NCBI GenBank assembly: GCA_030867875.1
Contig: JAOWCC010000936.1
Coordinates: 10,920,095-10,984,094, forward strand
Direction: 5' to 3'
DNA from: Actinernus sp. WN-2022
Lineage: Eukaryota > Cnidaria > Anthozoa > Actiniaria > Actinernidae
Length of the DNA stretch: 64,000 nt
A program made the position numbers and the translations under genes. Shown piece by piece: positions 1 through 8,832 of this stretch (its first letter is position 1; every line of letters begins with the position of its first letter). The notes beneath the pieces are model-generated. The model was given only the letters and a program-made list of their open reading frames with translations. It was not told the origin of the DNA and searched no databases.

Positions 1-360
1 AAGTGTTCGAAGGTGTCAGAGTATTGCTCTCAACATAACTTCCAGATAGGAAGAGGATGTGCTATATTCGTTCCATGTTTGACGTGTGGTCGAGGCTGTC
101 GTACTAATCACGAACTTTGTGCAAAATGTGGTGCACCTCAACGCCGTACCACTCGCAATAAGAAGAACCTTGATAAGAAGCGAGCTAACGAGTCAGCGAA
201 TATCACGTGTTCAAATGTAGTAGAATCGGAGAAAGATCTAAATGTAGTGGAATCGGAAAAAGATCGAAACGTGGTGGACATTCACGATCTCGATAATGCA
301 TTAGATGACCTCTCCATCAGTGAGAAATATCTAAATGTGGTAGGATCGGAGGATAAGTAG
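1..360 (+). CDS. Zinc-ribbon-like small protein, 5' end cut by window
   Basis: The frame is open from base 1 through a stop at 358-360, so the true start lies upstream. The visible product is about 119 residues. It has a CxxC pair followed about a dozen residues later by a second CxxC (CLTCG and CAKCG), which suggests a zinc ribbon, then a basic stretch. The C-terminal half is acidic and contains three imperfect copies of a short NVVESEKD-like motif. It precedes the TFIIB-like gene in the same orientation. Function is unknown; a nucleic-acid-binding or transcription role is only an inference from the zinc ribbon and its neighbour. Confidence 0.55.
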   Translation, partial: KCSKVSEYCSQHNFQIGRGCAIFVPCLTCGRGCRTNHELCAKCGAPQRRTTRNKKNLDKKRANESANITCSNVVESEKDLNVVESEKDRNVVDIHDLDNALDDLSISEKYLNVVGSEDK

Positions 361-364
361 AAAT

Positions 365-440
365 CACGATAGGAAAAAAAAAAGAAAAAAATTAAGAGAA
401 ATTGTTATGCGACCTCTCTTCATTTTTTTCTCTTTTTTTT
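365..440. promoter_or_regulatory. A-rich then T-rich low-complexity spacer
   Basis: The gap between the first gene and the TFIIB-like gene holds an A-run with few G (about 371-393) followed by a T-rich tract (about 420-442). It could be a transcription stop/start spacer. Similar A/T tracts flank the hairpin before the integrase gene. No defined motif was recognised. Confidence 0.25.
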
Positions 441-493
441 TTAAAAACGAACGAACAATTAGACAATTGACAGGCATATGGTATACAACTAGT

Positions 494-1408
494 ATGGATG
501 ATATTATCAGATTACTTAGTCCAGAAATTTGTGCAAGCCTATGCATCAAACCATTGTCGCATATCAAACCATTGTTACATATTAACACCGGTGAAACATG
601 TTCCGAATGTTTATGTCCGATGGAAATGCAAGGAACGGAATTCATATGTCCCACCTGTGGTCTTGTTTCCGAGGTCGAATCATGTGAAGAAACAACTATC
701 GATCTTACTACTCGGTTACACATAGTAGGGCTGGATAGCTTTCAGTATCAAAATGATCTAGACCGCACAATCCCAAAGCAAAGCGATAACAAAGAACTAC
801 AACTACGAACTATTATGCGAGAACTACAGGCATACAACACTATTTATGAACAAAATTACCACCTCTCGTTTCCCACAAATGTATTAGTAATCGTATCCGA
901 CGTATTCCTTCAAGTACGGAAAGCTTGTTTCAAACGTAGCTATGCAAAACGAACTATTTTAGCTGCTATACTTTATCAAGCATGTATACAATGTGGGTTC
1001 ATTAGATCTAAAGGAGAGGTCGCTCGTTTCATGCAACTAAAAGATAAAAGCATATATCGTGGAAATGTCTTTATACGTTCTCTACACGATGACGATAAGA
1101 TCGATATAGATTTGAATACCGATAGAATAGCTCCTCACATTACAACGACTTTTGATAAACTCAACCCCCAAGGAGCACCTAAGAATGCCCAACAAATAGT
1201 CTACGAGATTGTTCATAAGGCAATAGAAAACAATATAGGTACCAGCTCCATACTTAGAACTAAAGTCGTTGGAGCGAGTTACGAGGTACTGCGTCGTTCG
1301 GGATCTCGTATGTCTCTTATTGACGTTGTTAAATGGTGTGGTATATATAAGGGTTCGGTCGTGCGTTTTATCAATGAGTTGATTGCTTACAATTCCCACT
1401 TGTTTTAA
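494..1408 (+). CDS. TFIIB-like transcription initiation factor
   Basis: The protein of 304 residues has the layout of TFIIB. An N-terminal zinc ribbon has C36-x2-C39 and C52-x2-C55 (the second pair is CPTCG). Two helical repeats follow that resemble cyclin folds, at roughly residues 125-200 and 235-300. TFIIB bridges TBP-bound promoters and RNA polymerase. I chose the ATG at 494; an in-frame ATG at 407 would add 29 residues of hydrophobic and low-complexity sequence encoded by a T-rich tract. The gene follows the zinc-ribbon gene on the same strand. A TFIIB homologue is known in large DNA viruses but is not a standard Polinton gene. It could redirect host Pol II to the element's promoters, but that is inference. 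Confidence 0.8.
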   Translation: MDDIIRLLSPEICASLCIKPLSHIKPLLHINTGETCSECLCPMEMQGTEFICPTCGLVSEVESCEETTIDLTTRLHIVGLDSFQYQNDLDRTIPKQSDNKELQLRTIMRELQAYNTIYEQNYHLSFPTNVLVIVSDVFLQVRKACFKRSYAKRTILAAILYQACIQCGFIRSKGEVARFMQLKDKSIYRGNVFIRSLHDDDKIDIDLNTDRIAPHITTTFDKLNPQGAPKNAQQIVYEIVHKAIENNIGTSSILRTKVVGASYEVLRRSGSRMSLIDVVKWCGIYKGSVVRFINELIAYNSHLF

Positions 1409-1454
1409 GAGGTTGACGTATGTTAATTAGCGTCACCCACGCGTTGTCTCGAAA

Positions 1455-1877
1455 TTAGCATACGAACCAAAAACACCACGGTAATTTATACGAATTAAGA
1501 GCAGTTGTTTTTATTTAAGTTAAAATGAAATCCATGCTGGTTTCTTTCGAAGGAGATATTTATTCTTACCCCATTAGACTGCCAAGTTTTTTGCTCTCAT
1601 CTCCTTTCGGATTTCGGATCGAAGTAGTTCTTCTACGTTTTTTAATCCACCTTCTTGTTGTCTCGAAATTGTCTCGAAATTAGCATATGAACCAAAACGA
1701 CACGGTAATTTATACGAATTAAGAGCAGTTGTTTTTATCAAAGTTAAAATGAAATCCATGCCGGTTTCTTTCGAAGGAGATATTTATTCTTACCCCATTA
1801 GACCGCCAAGTTTTGCTCTCATCTCCTTTCGGATCTCGGATCGAAGTTGTTCTACGTTTTTTAATCCACCTTCTTGC
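1455..1877. repeat. Tandem duplication (~224 bp) of the gene end at 1790
   Basis: Two copies of about 200-224 bp start at about 1455 and 1678. Each contains the same AT-rich spacer followed by the C-terminal coding end of the downstream minus-strand gene. The left copy is a non-functional fragment with small indels (for example an extra T and an extra TAG). It lies downstream of the gene's stop codon, so it probably does not affect the intact copy. Confidence 0.8.
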
Positions 1878-2419
1878 CTGTTTTTTTGCCGTATTTCTAG
1901 TTTAAGCGTCTCATATTTCCTTTTCTCATCAATAACGCTTCCGAACTCGGCTTCTGAAATGTTACAATCAGCTAGAGCTTTTGAGACTTTGACTTCCACG
2001 GAATTCGCCTTAGCTTTTGCTAACATAACAGTCTTCTCATGCTTCGAGACGTGAACGCCAAGTCTCTTACTAACAACAGCCATCGAAGCCGATATGGCGG
2101 CACACAGGAACCCCGCTGATCCTAATGAAATACCCACAGGTATCCCAACCCCGGTAAATGATGAACCTAACGCAAAAGCTGATAAAACGCCACTCAGGCT
2201 ACCTGTGGCCACAGCAATCCCATGAACGATACCACGTGCTCGAGCATATTTTTTGCGGACAACTTCGTAGTGCTTTGCTTGTTGTTCTAGCTCAGCAAGT
2301 GTATCACAGACTTTTTGCAGTCTAAAACTCGATCCATTTATATCGCTAAGTTCCTTTATAGCTCCCGATGGATAGATATCTGGTGCTGTTGGAAACGGTT
2401 GAATCGAATCGCCATCCAT
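1790..2419 (-). CDS. Hydrophobic-hairpin / coiled-coil Polinton protein, function unknown
   Basis: The minus-strand ORF encodes 209 residues from the ATG at 2419, which has a TATA-rich leader like other start sites in this element; upstream in-frame codons lack an ATG. The centre (about residues 60-120) is a long Gly/Ala/Ser-rich hydrophobic stretch that could form one or two membrane hairpins. It is flanked by charged helical segments, the C-terminal one probably a coiled coil. The gene lies just downstream of the penton-like gene on the same strand, 16 bases after its stop, so it may be co-transcribed and virion-associated. I know of no assigned function. Its 3' end is duplicated at 1574-1680. 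Confidence 0.65.
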   Translation of the reverse strand: MDGDSIQPFPTAPDIYPSGAIKELSDINGSSFRLQKVCDTLAELEQQAKHYEVVRKKYARARGIVHGIAVATGSLSGVLSAFALGSSFTGVGIPVGISLGSAGFLCAAISASMAVVSKRLGVHVSKHEKTVMLAKAKANSVEVKVSKALADCNISEAEFGSVIDEKRKYETLKLEIRQKNRQEGGLKNVEQLRSEIRKEMRAKLGGLMG

Positions 2420-2435
2420 TGTATATACGTATGAT

Positions 2436-3104
2436 TTACTCAAGCTTCAATACGAAACGTAGAGGCTGCTTGTTGAAGTCTATGAGATTGCCTTGCTCAT
2501 CGCAAACTGTGAGGCGAATGTAGTTCCGTATCGTTCCTAGGGCTCGAATGGGTATGAGGGTTGGTGGAAAATAAGTTGTTTCACCAAAAACGTGTGATGT
2601 TGTTTTTAAAATATATAGGATTTTAGATGGCTTCCCATCAAGAAGTGAGAAATCTGAATCCACCACATCACAGTAGATAGATATATGATTAATATCTTTT
2701 GGCACCAGGACGTATTTTCCTTTATTGATAGTCACATAATCCGTCACATCTTCATTTACTTCGATACTAAACAAAGCGCAGACGTTCTTAGTGAATTTGA
2801 TTGGTTTCTTGACCTTCATAAGCCAATATTTCCTAAATGGATAGTCTATGAATTCCAAGTAACCAGCCTCAACTGCGGGATCTAAGTAGGTTATCAAATT
2901 TTCTATCTTATAATGTCCCGCCTTAATTTCGTATGGAAACGTCAAACTATTGGGGGTAATCCACTTAAAGCCCCCCTTCTCCGCTAGGTTCCACCAATTG
3001 TGACTAAGAGTGACCTCAACTAGCGAAATATTATTGATAAGAATAGGGTTATCGAAGTAGACCGTATGGTCAGCCGTAGGACATGTGACATTTAAGATAA
3101 CCAT
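2436..3104 (-). CDS. Penton-like minor capsid protein (single jelly roll)
   Basis: This 222-residue protein is rich in predicted beta strands. It has the pattern of Polinton minor capsid proteins: an N-terminal strand region with an NNW-like motif, a mid segment (about residues 140-175) corresponding to the I-x-C-D-V-V-D-S strand, and a C-terminal strand ending in F-V-L-K-L. In Polintons and related viruses this single jelly-roll protein forms the pentameric capsid vertices. The start ATG at 3104 sits in the sequence ATATATAATGG, also found at the integrase and polymerase starts. It is divergent from the large conserved gene at 3147, with a 42-bp gap. Confidence 0.75.
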   Translation of the reverse strand: MVILNVTCPTADHTVYFDNPILINNISLVEVTLSHNWWNLAEKGGFKWITPNSLTFPYEIKAGHYKIENLITYLDPAVEAGYLEFIDYPFRKYWLMKVKKPIKFTKNVCALFSIEVNEDVTDYVTINKGKYVLVPKDINHISIYCDVVDSDFSLLDGKPSKILYILKTTSHVFGETTYFPPTLIPIRALGTIRNYIRLTVCDEQGNLIDFNKQPLRFVLKLE

Positions 3105-3112
3105 TATATATT
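3098..3112 (-). promoter_or_regulatory. ATATATAATGG start-site motif (penton-like gene)
   Basis: Read on the minus strand, the sequence is AATATATAATGG with the ATG at 3104. The same 11 nt, ATATATAATGG, occur at the starts of the integrase (ATG 9980) and polymerase (ATG 14468). The gene at 2419 has the related TATATACAATGG. A TATA-like late promoter or initiator element overlapping the start codon is inferred. Confidence 0.4.
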
Positions 3113-3146
3113 AAAGGTATAAACTACATACATAATTAGCTTTAAC

Positions 3147-4818
3147 ATGAGGAGGCACGGAGGTAATTTCAGCTATCATTATGAGGGTGGAGACGACGAG
3201 AGAGATGATGAGGCCCCAACACAGAATGCTAATTTACGGTCAAAGGCTGAGAGAATAGCTAGTAGAGATAGAGAGAGAATAGCTGAGGAAGATAAGAAGG
3301 TCGCATCATTTAATGCCGATCTATTAGCGAAGTTCAAGAAAAGATACCCACATGCAGATTTTCACCAGTTCTATGTATCAACGGATATAGACGGCCCTGG
3401 CAAATATTCGACTAGTATTTGGTTTCGAGATGGGAATAATGGTTATGTGGTTTATGGCGACGATGTCTCTAAGCTACCTACCACCATTCAAAAACACATC
3501 GATAACGCATTGTGGGATGTGCATAAGGGTTTTCCACATACGTTAACACTAGATAAAAGTGTGAAATATCCTATTACGGCGGTCCCACCTACTGAAAAGG
3601 CACAAGATATAGATTTAACTAATCTATGGATATATGTCAAACCTACGAAAAAGTTCAAAGCAGGCGTTCCGAACATATTCAAAGAGACTGTCGTAAAGCA
3701 TATGACAGCAAAGGAGTCCCACCATTGGTTATCAGGTCCAGATTTCAAATATTGGCCTCAACAATTGAATTTCGCAACGTGGTGTGCGACTTCTGGATGT
3801 GGAGTGTCATTGTTTGATCCTACTTTCAAATCCTCCTATTGTTCAAGGACTACTACGATTTCACATTTATTTCACAATACGAAGAATTCTACATGAACTT
3901 GGTGGTGCTCATGGGGTTCCTCTACCTGGTGACTCTGCTTTCAAGCAAATGGATAACCCCTATAGCGAATCAGCTCTTGAGAAATTATGCATCGAATTTG
4001 GTATATCTCGAACACCAGATTTCCGATGGCACGGAGGTAGGAATGACGGATTAGGAGATGTATTCCTTTTGTATGATGATTTCGAAAACGTCCACGTAGT
4101 CAGAGGTTACGATAAAGAAGCAGATAATTGGCCAAATCACAATAATTTATTTGCAGACCAAGGAGGTAAGAAGGATCAGGGTGATCTTGTGTCATTCATT
4201 CGGAACGATGAACATGAAGGAAAACAATATAATTGGTTTACACCACCAATCGGAAAGGGTTTAACTAATGCTGGATTAGGTAGATTGAATCGATCCGTCG
4301 AAGCTTTTGGATATTGCGTTCTAGCTGCTCAGAATGATCTTAACCAATCCATCATAGATAGTTTCAATGTCAAAGAAAAATGTAAGAGATTAGTCGAGGA
4401 CGCTATTCTCGAAAACAGTTTAGTGGTAAGCTATAAAAACTATCTTACGGCTATACTACACACACATAAGAGATTAGACCTAGCAATAGCCATAGGGGTA
4501 CGATTACTACCAAGCAATCTTGAGTACTACCTCAGCAAGAAGGATGGTTGTAAAAATCCAATCCCGAACGCCACAGAAGGTATGGTGTTAGGGAAAAACG
4601 ATATTAATACAGATGTTCTCGAAACCAAGCCCCCACCAGATATGGAAGGGAAGAAACAAAAGAAACAATTACCACATCAAGTTCCACAACAATTACCACG
4701 ACAAGTTTCGCAACGAGTTTCACATAGTACCTTACAGAATCATACTCAACAACATGGGATCAATCTAGCGATAGTATCTATTGCAGGAGCTGGAATTGCA
4801 TGGGTGTTATTTCGCTAA
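3147..4818 (+). pseudogene. Large conserved Polinton protein, split by one frameshift
   Basis: Two overlapping frames make up one gene. The upstream frame runs from the ATG at 3147 to a stop at 3896; the downstream frame is open from before 3784 to 4818. The sense switches near 3815-3835, just after a conserved-looking Cys-rich stretch (WCATSGCG, about 3778-3801). The N-terminus is charged, the middle has several aromatic-rich segments, and the last 20 residues form a likely membrane anchor ending just before the stop. Its stop overlaps the convergent gene at 4815 by 4 nt. The break could be a pseudogene mutation, an assembly error or programmed +1 frameshifting. No catalytic motif was recognised and the function is unknown. 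Confidence 0.65.
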
Positions 4819-5855
4819 CGTCGTTTGTATTGCTCTATTGTGATCACCACTATAGCTACGATGAATAACCAAACGTTCTCTGCTAATACTCCTAGAGCTT
4901 TACCGGCCATAGTAAATATGAAATTCGCAATTGATCCAATCATTCCAGGTAGTATCTGTCCAAGTTTCTTTCCAATTTCCTTTAACAAATCACCTGTAGT
5001 TTTTAATCCCTTCTTTACTGTATCTGCCACTTTGTCGATACCGTCTTTTACTGGTTTCGGTACGGATTTCGATAGCTGGGAAACTATTACACTAACGATA
5101 ACACCAATAGCAGTTACCACCGCAAGAACAGTCATTCCATACTTCCTGAAAATGTATTTGACCCTTTCACGTAGCGATATACGTTCTAGTATGGCTTCTT
5201 CTTGACGTTCAAGTAATTCTCTTGCCTTATGGATGGATATTAACTCTTTCTTAGCTATTTCTTTCTGAGCGTCGGTCGATTCGGAGTCTTCAAGAATAGA
5301 TTCGTTATTCGCTTCCAGATCAGCGAGTTGTCGTTCTGCAAATATTACTTCAGTAGCAGCCTCTTCATTATTTGGACCTAAAGCATCTTTGAGAGCTTTC
5401 CTCATCTTCACGCGTAATTTCCTATCATCATCATTACCGACGAATAGACGTTTAAAGGGTTCTTTGCTTCCAAGTTCGCGAACGGTAATGTTTCCATCTA
5501 CTAAGGATATTTCTATATTATGCCGAACACCAGCATCCGGATATTGCCCCTTTACTATGTCAACCAGCATTTCTTTTGCCGAATCTCGAATCGTTTGTTC
5601 GAATGTGAATCCTCGAAGTGGGTCACCTTCTATAGCGTAGTCGTGCAAATTATCCATGGTAATTGTCTCACTACCTCCGGCTTCATCTTGATTGTCACTC
5701 AATAAGAAAGCCACGTATCTTTCATTTGCTTCTCGTTGTCGGTCTTCTTCATCTCGTTCTCCTCGGTTTTCTTCATCTGGTTCTCGTTCTTCGTATCTGT
5801 CGGTACTATCCTCAGGTCTCACATCAACGTCGCCCCTAGCTTCCATATTGAACAT
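4815..5855 (-). CDS. Acidic coiled-coil protein with C-terminal membrane segments
   Basis: The 346-residue protein begins with about 60 very acidic and arginine-rich residues. A soluble region follows, then a charged helix likely to be a coiled coil (about residues 165-235). There are two strongly hydrophobic segments, near 240-260 and near the C-terminus (about 320-342), with an amphipathic Lys/Gly-rich region between them. The topology suggests a virion or internal membrane protein, but no family function is known to me. It diverges from the major capsid gene with only 4 bp between the start codons; a second ATG at 5846 is also possible. It ends in a 4-nt overlap with the gene at 3147-4818. 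Confidence 0.6.
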   Translation of the reverse strand: MFNMEARGDVDVRPEDSTDRYEEREPDEENRGERDEEDRQREANERYVAFLLSDNQDEAGGSETITMDNLHDYAIEGDPLRGFTFEQTIRDSAKEMLVDIVKGQYPDAGVRHNIEISLVDGNITVRELGSKEPFKRLFVGNDDDRKLRVKMRKALKDALGPNNEEAATEVIFAERQLADLEANNESILEDSESTDAQKEIAKKELISIHKARELLERQEEAILERISLRERVKYIFRKYGMTVLAVVTAIGVIVSVIVSQLSKSVPKPVKDGIDKVADTVKKGLKTTGDLLKEIGKKLGQILPGMIGSIANFIFTMAGKALGVLAENVWLFIVAIVVITIEQYKRR

Positions 5856-5859
5856 AACT

Positions 5860-7116
5860 ATGTATCATAGTATATTCAACATGATATCGTCGAAGTTAAT
5901 TCCTAAGGAAGCACTAAGAGCGCAACTCGCACTCAAAGCTCAACGAACCTTATATAGAAAAACTTTCACTCCATCATCTGCCAATCCAGGTGAGACTCTA
6001 TATGTGGAAATACCAACACTAGGAGAAGATATCGTATTAGTACCTGGTAGTTTAGCATTATTGGGTGATATCGTATTGTCTGGTGGACATGTTAATAATC
6101 GAGTCGTTGCAAATGTTGGACGTTGCTTAGTTATACATCGAGTTTGTAAGATAGGAGCTGAAATAGTAGAAGACATTGCTCGATCGGATCTATTACAAAC
6201 ATATTCCGATATCTATCTATCTACACAAGAGAGAGAATCGAGAGTACAACAAGGTATCCAATCAGATAACACAAATAAGCTACGATCTAAGGCTGGTGAT
6301 GCAGGTACTTCAGATGCTGGTGAGAATGCATTGTTAGCTGCATATGGTTCAAAATATAGAATTCCGTTAGACGTCGATATTCTTACACAACATGGAGTTC
6401 TATATCCACATGCACTAGAAGACACTATTTCATTCGAATTAACTCTAGCCCGCTCTATCGATATAATCGTTGGATCAGATTCGACAAAGATAGGTACGTA
6501 CAAGCTTACCAACATCCAGTTAGAATACGAAGCAATCAAGAATGAAACGCTAGCTAGGAAGGCATTTCACGCATATGAAAAAGGTACTGCATTCCTATAC
6601 GATCACGCAGTTCACTTTAAGACAGTACCTATTGCTAAGGCATCAGATGCTTTGATATCTCAGAATATAAATGTTCCACGACGATCATTCGCTGGATTAC
6701 TCTTTCTATTCGTAGATCCTCCCACCGCCGGCTCACGAGATAGCGAAGCATTCGTAAATCCTGATATTTCAAAGATAGAGATAGACGTAAATGGAGTTCC
6801 AAATAGATTCTTTCCGGGAGGTATGTTAACACCAGATTTTTGGGAGTCCGCAAAAGGATGGTTTGGTACATCCTATACCTCTATGACTCCTACCAAATTT
6901 TACAATAACAGATTTGCCATCCTAGTCGATTGCCGTACGGCAAAAGATTCCTCTGTTCATGGTGATGGAATGGCACAAACTGGTGGTGGAAAAGATATCG
7001 ATATTCGTATACATAGAACTTTAAAAGGAAGTGGAAACGTAAACATGCATATATATGTCCTTGCTGATGCTCAGCTCAAGATATTGAACAGATCTTTAGA
7101 TAGTATTACATACTGA
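5860..7116 (+). CDS. MCP: Major capsid protein (double jelly-roll type)
   Basis: The ORF encodes 418 residues from the ATG at 5860; ATG 5881 would remove seven. The protein has alternating beta-rich segments and a conserved-looking stretch near residues 165-185 with an H-G-x-L-Y-P motif followed by a strand, as in Polinton and adintovirus hexon proteins. In that family the protein forms trimeric double jelly-roll capsomers. The context is decisive: it is immediately followed by the packaging ATPase, with stop and start sharing one base (TGATG), and a penton-like gene lies nearby. The reading frame is open upstream of 5860, but that part is the antisense of the divergent gene. Confidence 0.82.
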   Translation: MYHSIFNMISSKLIPKEALRAQLALKAQRTLYRKTFTPSSANPGETLYVEIPTLGEDIVLVPGSLALLGDIVLSGGHVNNRVVANVGRCLVIHRVCKIGAEIVEDIARSDLLQTYSDIYLSTQERESRVQQGIQSDNTNKLRSKAGDAGTSDAGENALLAAYGSKYRIPLDVDILTQHGVLYPHALEDTISFELTLARSIDIIVGSDSTKIGTYKLTNIQLEYEAIKNETLARKAFHAYEKGTAFLYDHAVHFKTVPIAKASDALISQNINVPRRSFAGLLFLFVDPPTAGSRDSEAFVNPDISKIEIDVNGVPNRFFPGGMLTPDFWESAKGWFGTSYTSMTPTKFYNNRFAILVDCRTAKDSSVHGDGMAQTGGGKDIDIRIHRTLKGSGNVNMHIYVLADAQLKILNRSLDSITY

Positions 7117-7739
7117 TGGATTCCTTGGTAGAACACATCCCATTCAACTCACTCATAGTAGGTCCAACGAATTGTGGAAAGACTGCGTTTCTCTTAGAAC
7201 AACTTCGTGGACCATTTCGTGGTAAGTTCGATTATATAGTATTGATTTGTCCTACGTATGCCCACAACAAAACATATCATGGATTTGCTAATCGAGATCC
7301 GCATTTTTATGTCATATCACCATCTCAGGATGCTATCGATACCACATTAAATATTTGTGCAACCTTTTGGTCAGGTACCAATACATTATTGATTCTAGAT
7401 GATTGTGCCGCATCAAAAGATGTAAAACGAAGAACCGACAAACTAGTAGATTTAGCATTCTCTGCTCGACATATAGGACTATCTATTTGGGTACTATCCC
7501 AACAATTAACGAGTATATGTAAACCATTTCGTGAGAACGTAGCTATCGTAGTAGCATTTCATACTGCATCGGTTATAGATGGTAAAAAGATATTTGACGA
7601 TTACGGAGGCTCACAAGAATGTAACGAATTACGAACGATACTTCGATCTCATAAGTTTGCTCGCATATGTTTCTGTTTGCGACATCCTTTTGCAGTAGTG
7701 TTAGAGATACCCGCACCTATAATATATTATCATGGATGA
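7116..7739 (+). CDS. ATP: A32/FtsK-HerA-like genome packaging ATPase
   Basis: The 207-residue P-loop protein has Walker A GPTNCGKT at residues 16-23 and Walker B LLILDD ending at D95-D96. A sensor-like Q (VLSQQ) lies about 35 residues later. This matches the compact packaging ATPases of Polintons, virophages and poxviruses (A32 family), which pump DNA into preformed capsids. It follows the capsid gene with a one-base overlap and overlaps the next gene by 8 nt, so the three are probably expressed together. No disruption is visible. Confidence 0.9.
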   Translation: MDSLVEHIPFNSLIVGPTNCGKTAFLLEQLRGPFRGKFDYIVLICPTYAHNKTYHGFANRDPHFYVISPSQDAIDTTLNICATFWSGTNTLLILDDCAASKDVKRRTDKLVDLAFSARHIGLSIWVLSQQLTSICKPFRENVAIVVAFHTASVIDGKKIFDDYGGSQECNELRTILRSHKFARICFCLRHPFAVVLEIPAPIIYYHG

Positions 7740-8289
7740 ATACATTAAAGAACTGGAAGGTGAGGATTTAACAGGTCCACCACCAAAATTGGAATTTTCA
7801 ACCGAATTGGAGGATATCGAAGAATGGCGGGAAGAACTTAAGACCTTAGCTGTATTAGGTAAAACGAAAGAATGTCTAGGACAGAATTTCTCCCTAACGG
7901 ATATAACTAAACTATCTGAGAAGGACGTAAAACGTTTACATAGTAGATACCAGGCCGTAGTAGCAAATCAAATAACAGTACACTTAGTAGATGGTGTACT
8001 ACGTCAAGTTACTCGCGCAGCCTCATACGTAGCTACACTAGACGACCAACAAGCACTGTTTAAGGATCTACAAGAAAACCAATTAGCCCGCCATCAGATA
8101 TCTATGGCGGCTGGTCGATTAGCACTTAAACACGGTCGATTTGTAGCTCTAGCTAGTGTCTTGTTCAATATAGCTGATCACATAGTCATGCCAGGGGAAG
8201 AGGCGGATGACGAAGGCGATGAATATGAAGTGAATGACCCAGAAAGAACAGTAGTACTTGAGGCATATTCATCATTAAAGAATCTTTAG
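7732..8289 (+). CDS. Conserved helical protein downstream of the ATPase, function unknown
   Basis: The product is 185 residues and starts at the ATG overlapping the ATPase end by 8 nt. The N-terminal half is acidic and charged. Residues about 75-155 form a helical region of moderately hydrophobic segments, and the tail is acidic (EEADDEGDEYE). The segment from about residue 85 to 152 is duplicated in a rearranged form in the next ORF. Its position in the capsid/packaging cluster suggests a virion or assembly role. I recognise no catalytic motif. Confidence 0.65.
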   Translation: MDEYIKELEGEDLTGPPPKLEFSTELEDIEEWREELKTLAVLGKTKECLGQNFSLTDITKLSEKDVKRLHSRYQAVVANQITVHLVDGVLRQVTRAASYVATLDDQQALFKDLQENQLARHQISMAAGRLALKHGRFVALASVLFNIADHIVMPGEEADDEGDEYEVNDPERTVVLEAYSSLKNL

Positions 8290-8336
8290 TGTCACACCTG
8301 TTGAACCTTCACATATATCTACTATATCGAAGCAAC

Positions 8337-8810
8337 ATGGACGGACAGACGGATCAGATAACTGCGGAGACTCAAAAGAGAGAGATTACATGTGAAAGTG
8401 AATTACCTAAAGAAATCAATGTAGATGGAAAGTTGGACTACAAACATACCTACTATAGCAGTTATTGGTATGGGCGCTGTATTGTTTGGCACATGCTATC
8501 AAATAACAGGATGCTGCTTAGTAAATGGTTGGGCGCTGCATTGTTTGGCGCATGCTATCGAATAACAGGATGCTGCTTAGTAAATGGTGCACTACGTCTA
8601 GCTACTCGCGCAGTAGCATACGTAGTTCCACTAGATGACCAACAAGCACTGGTTAAGGATCTACAAGAAGACCAACTAGTCCGCAATGAGATATACACTG
8701 CGGCTGGTCTACTAGCACTTAAAGCAGTTCTATTTATAGCTCTAGATAGTGTCTTGTTCAATGTAGCTGATCACATAGTCGTTCCTAGTACTCCTATTAA
8801 ACATTCGTAA
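8337..8810 (+). pseudogene. Chimeric duplicate of its two neighbours
   Basis: The first ~35 codons and the leader (ACTATATCGAA ... ATGG, DQITA, E-SELxKEINVD) match the start of the gene at 8833. The last ~75 codons match the C-terminal half of the gene at 7732, including the LDDQQAL and LFNVADHIV stretches. Between them is a 59-bp tandem duplication (8471-8529 and 8530-8588) that scrambles the reading. The ORF of 157 codons stays open, but it looks like a product of local duplication and deletion, not a distinct gene. It may still be translated as a fusion. Confidence 0.7.
8471..8588. repeat. 59-bp tandem duplication inside the chimeric ORF
   Basis: Two adjacent copies begin at 8471 and 8530 (TGGGCGCTG[T/C]ATTGTTTGGC...). 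They differ at about three positions. Because 59 is not a multiple of three, the second copy is read in another frame. Confidence 0.85.
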
Positions 8811-8832
8811 GTAACTACTATATCGAATCGAG

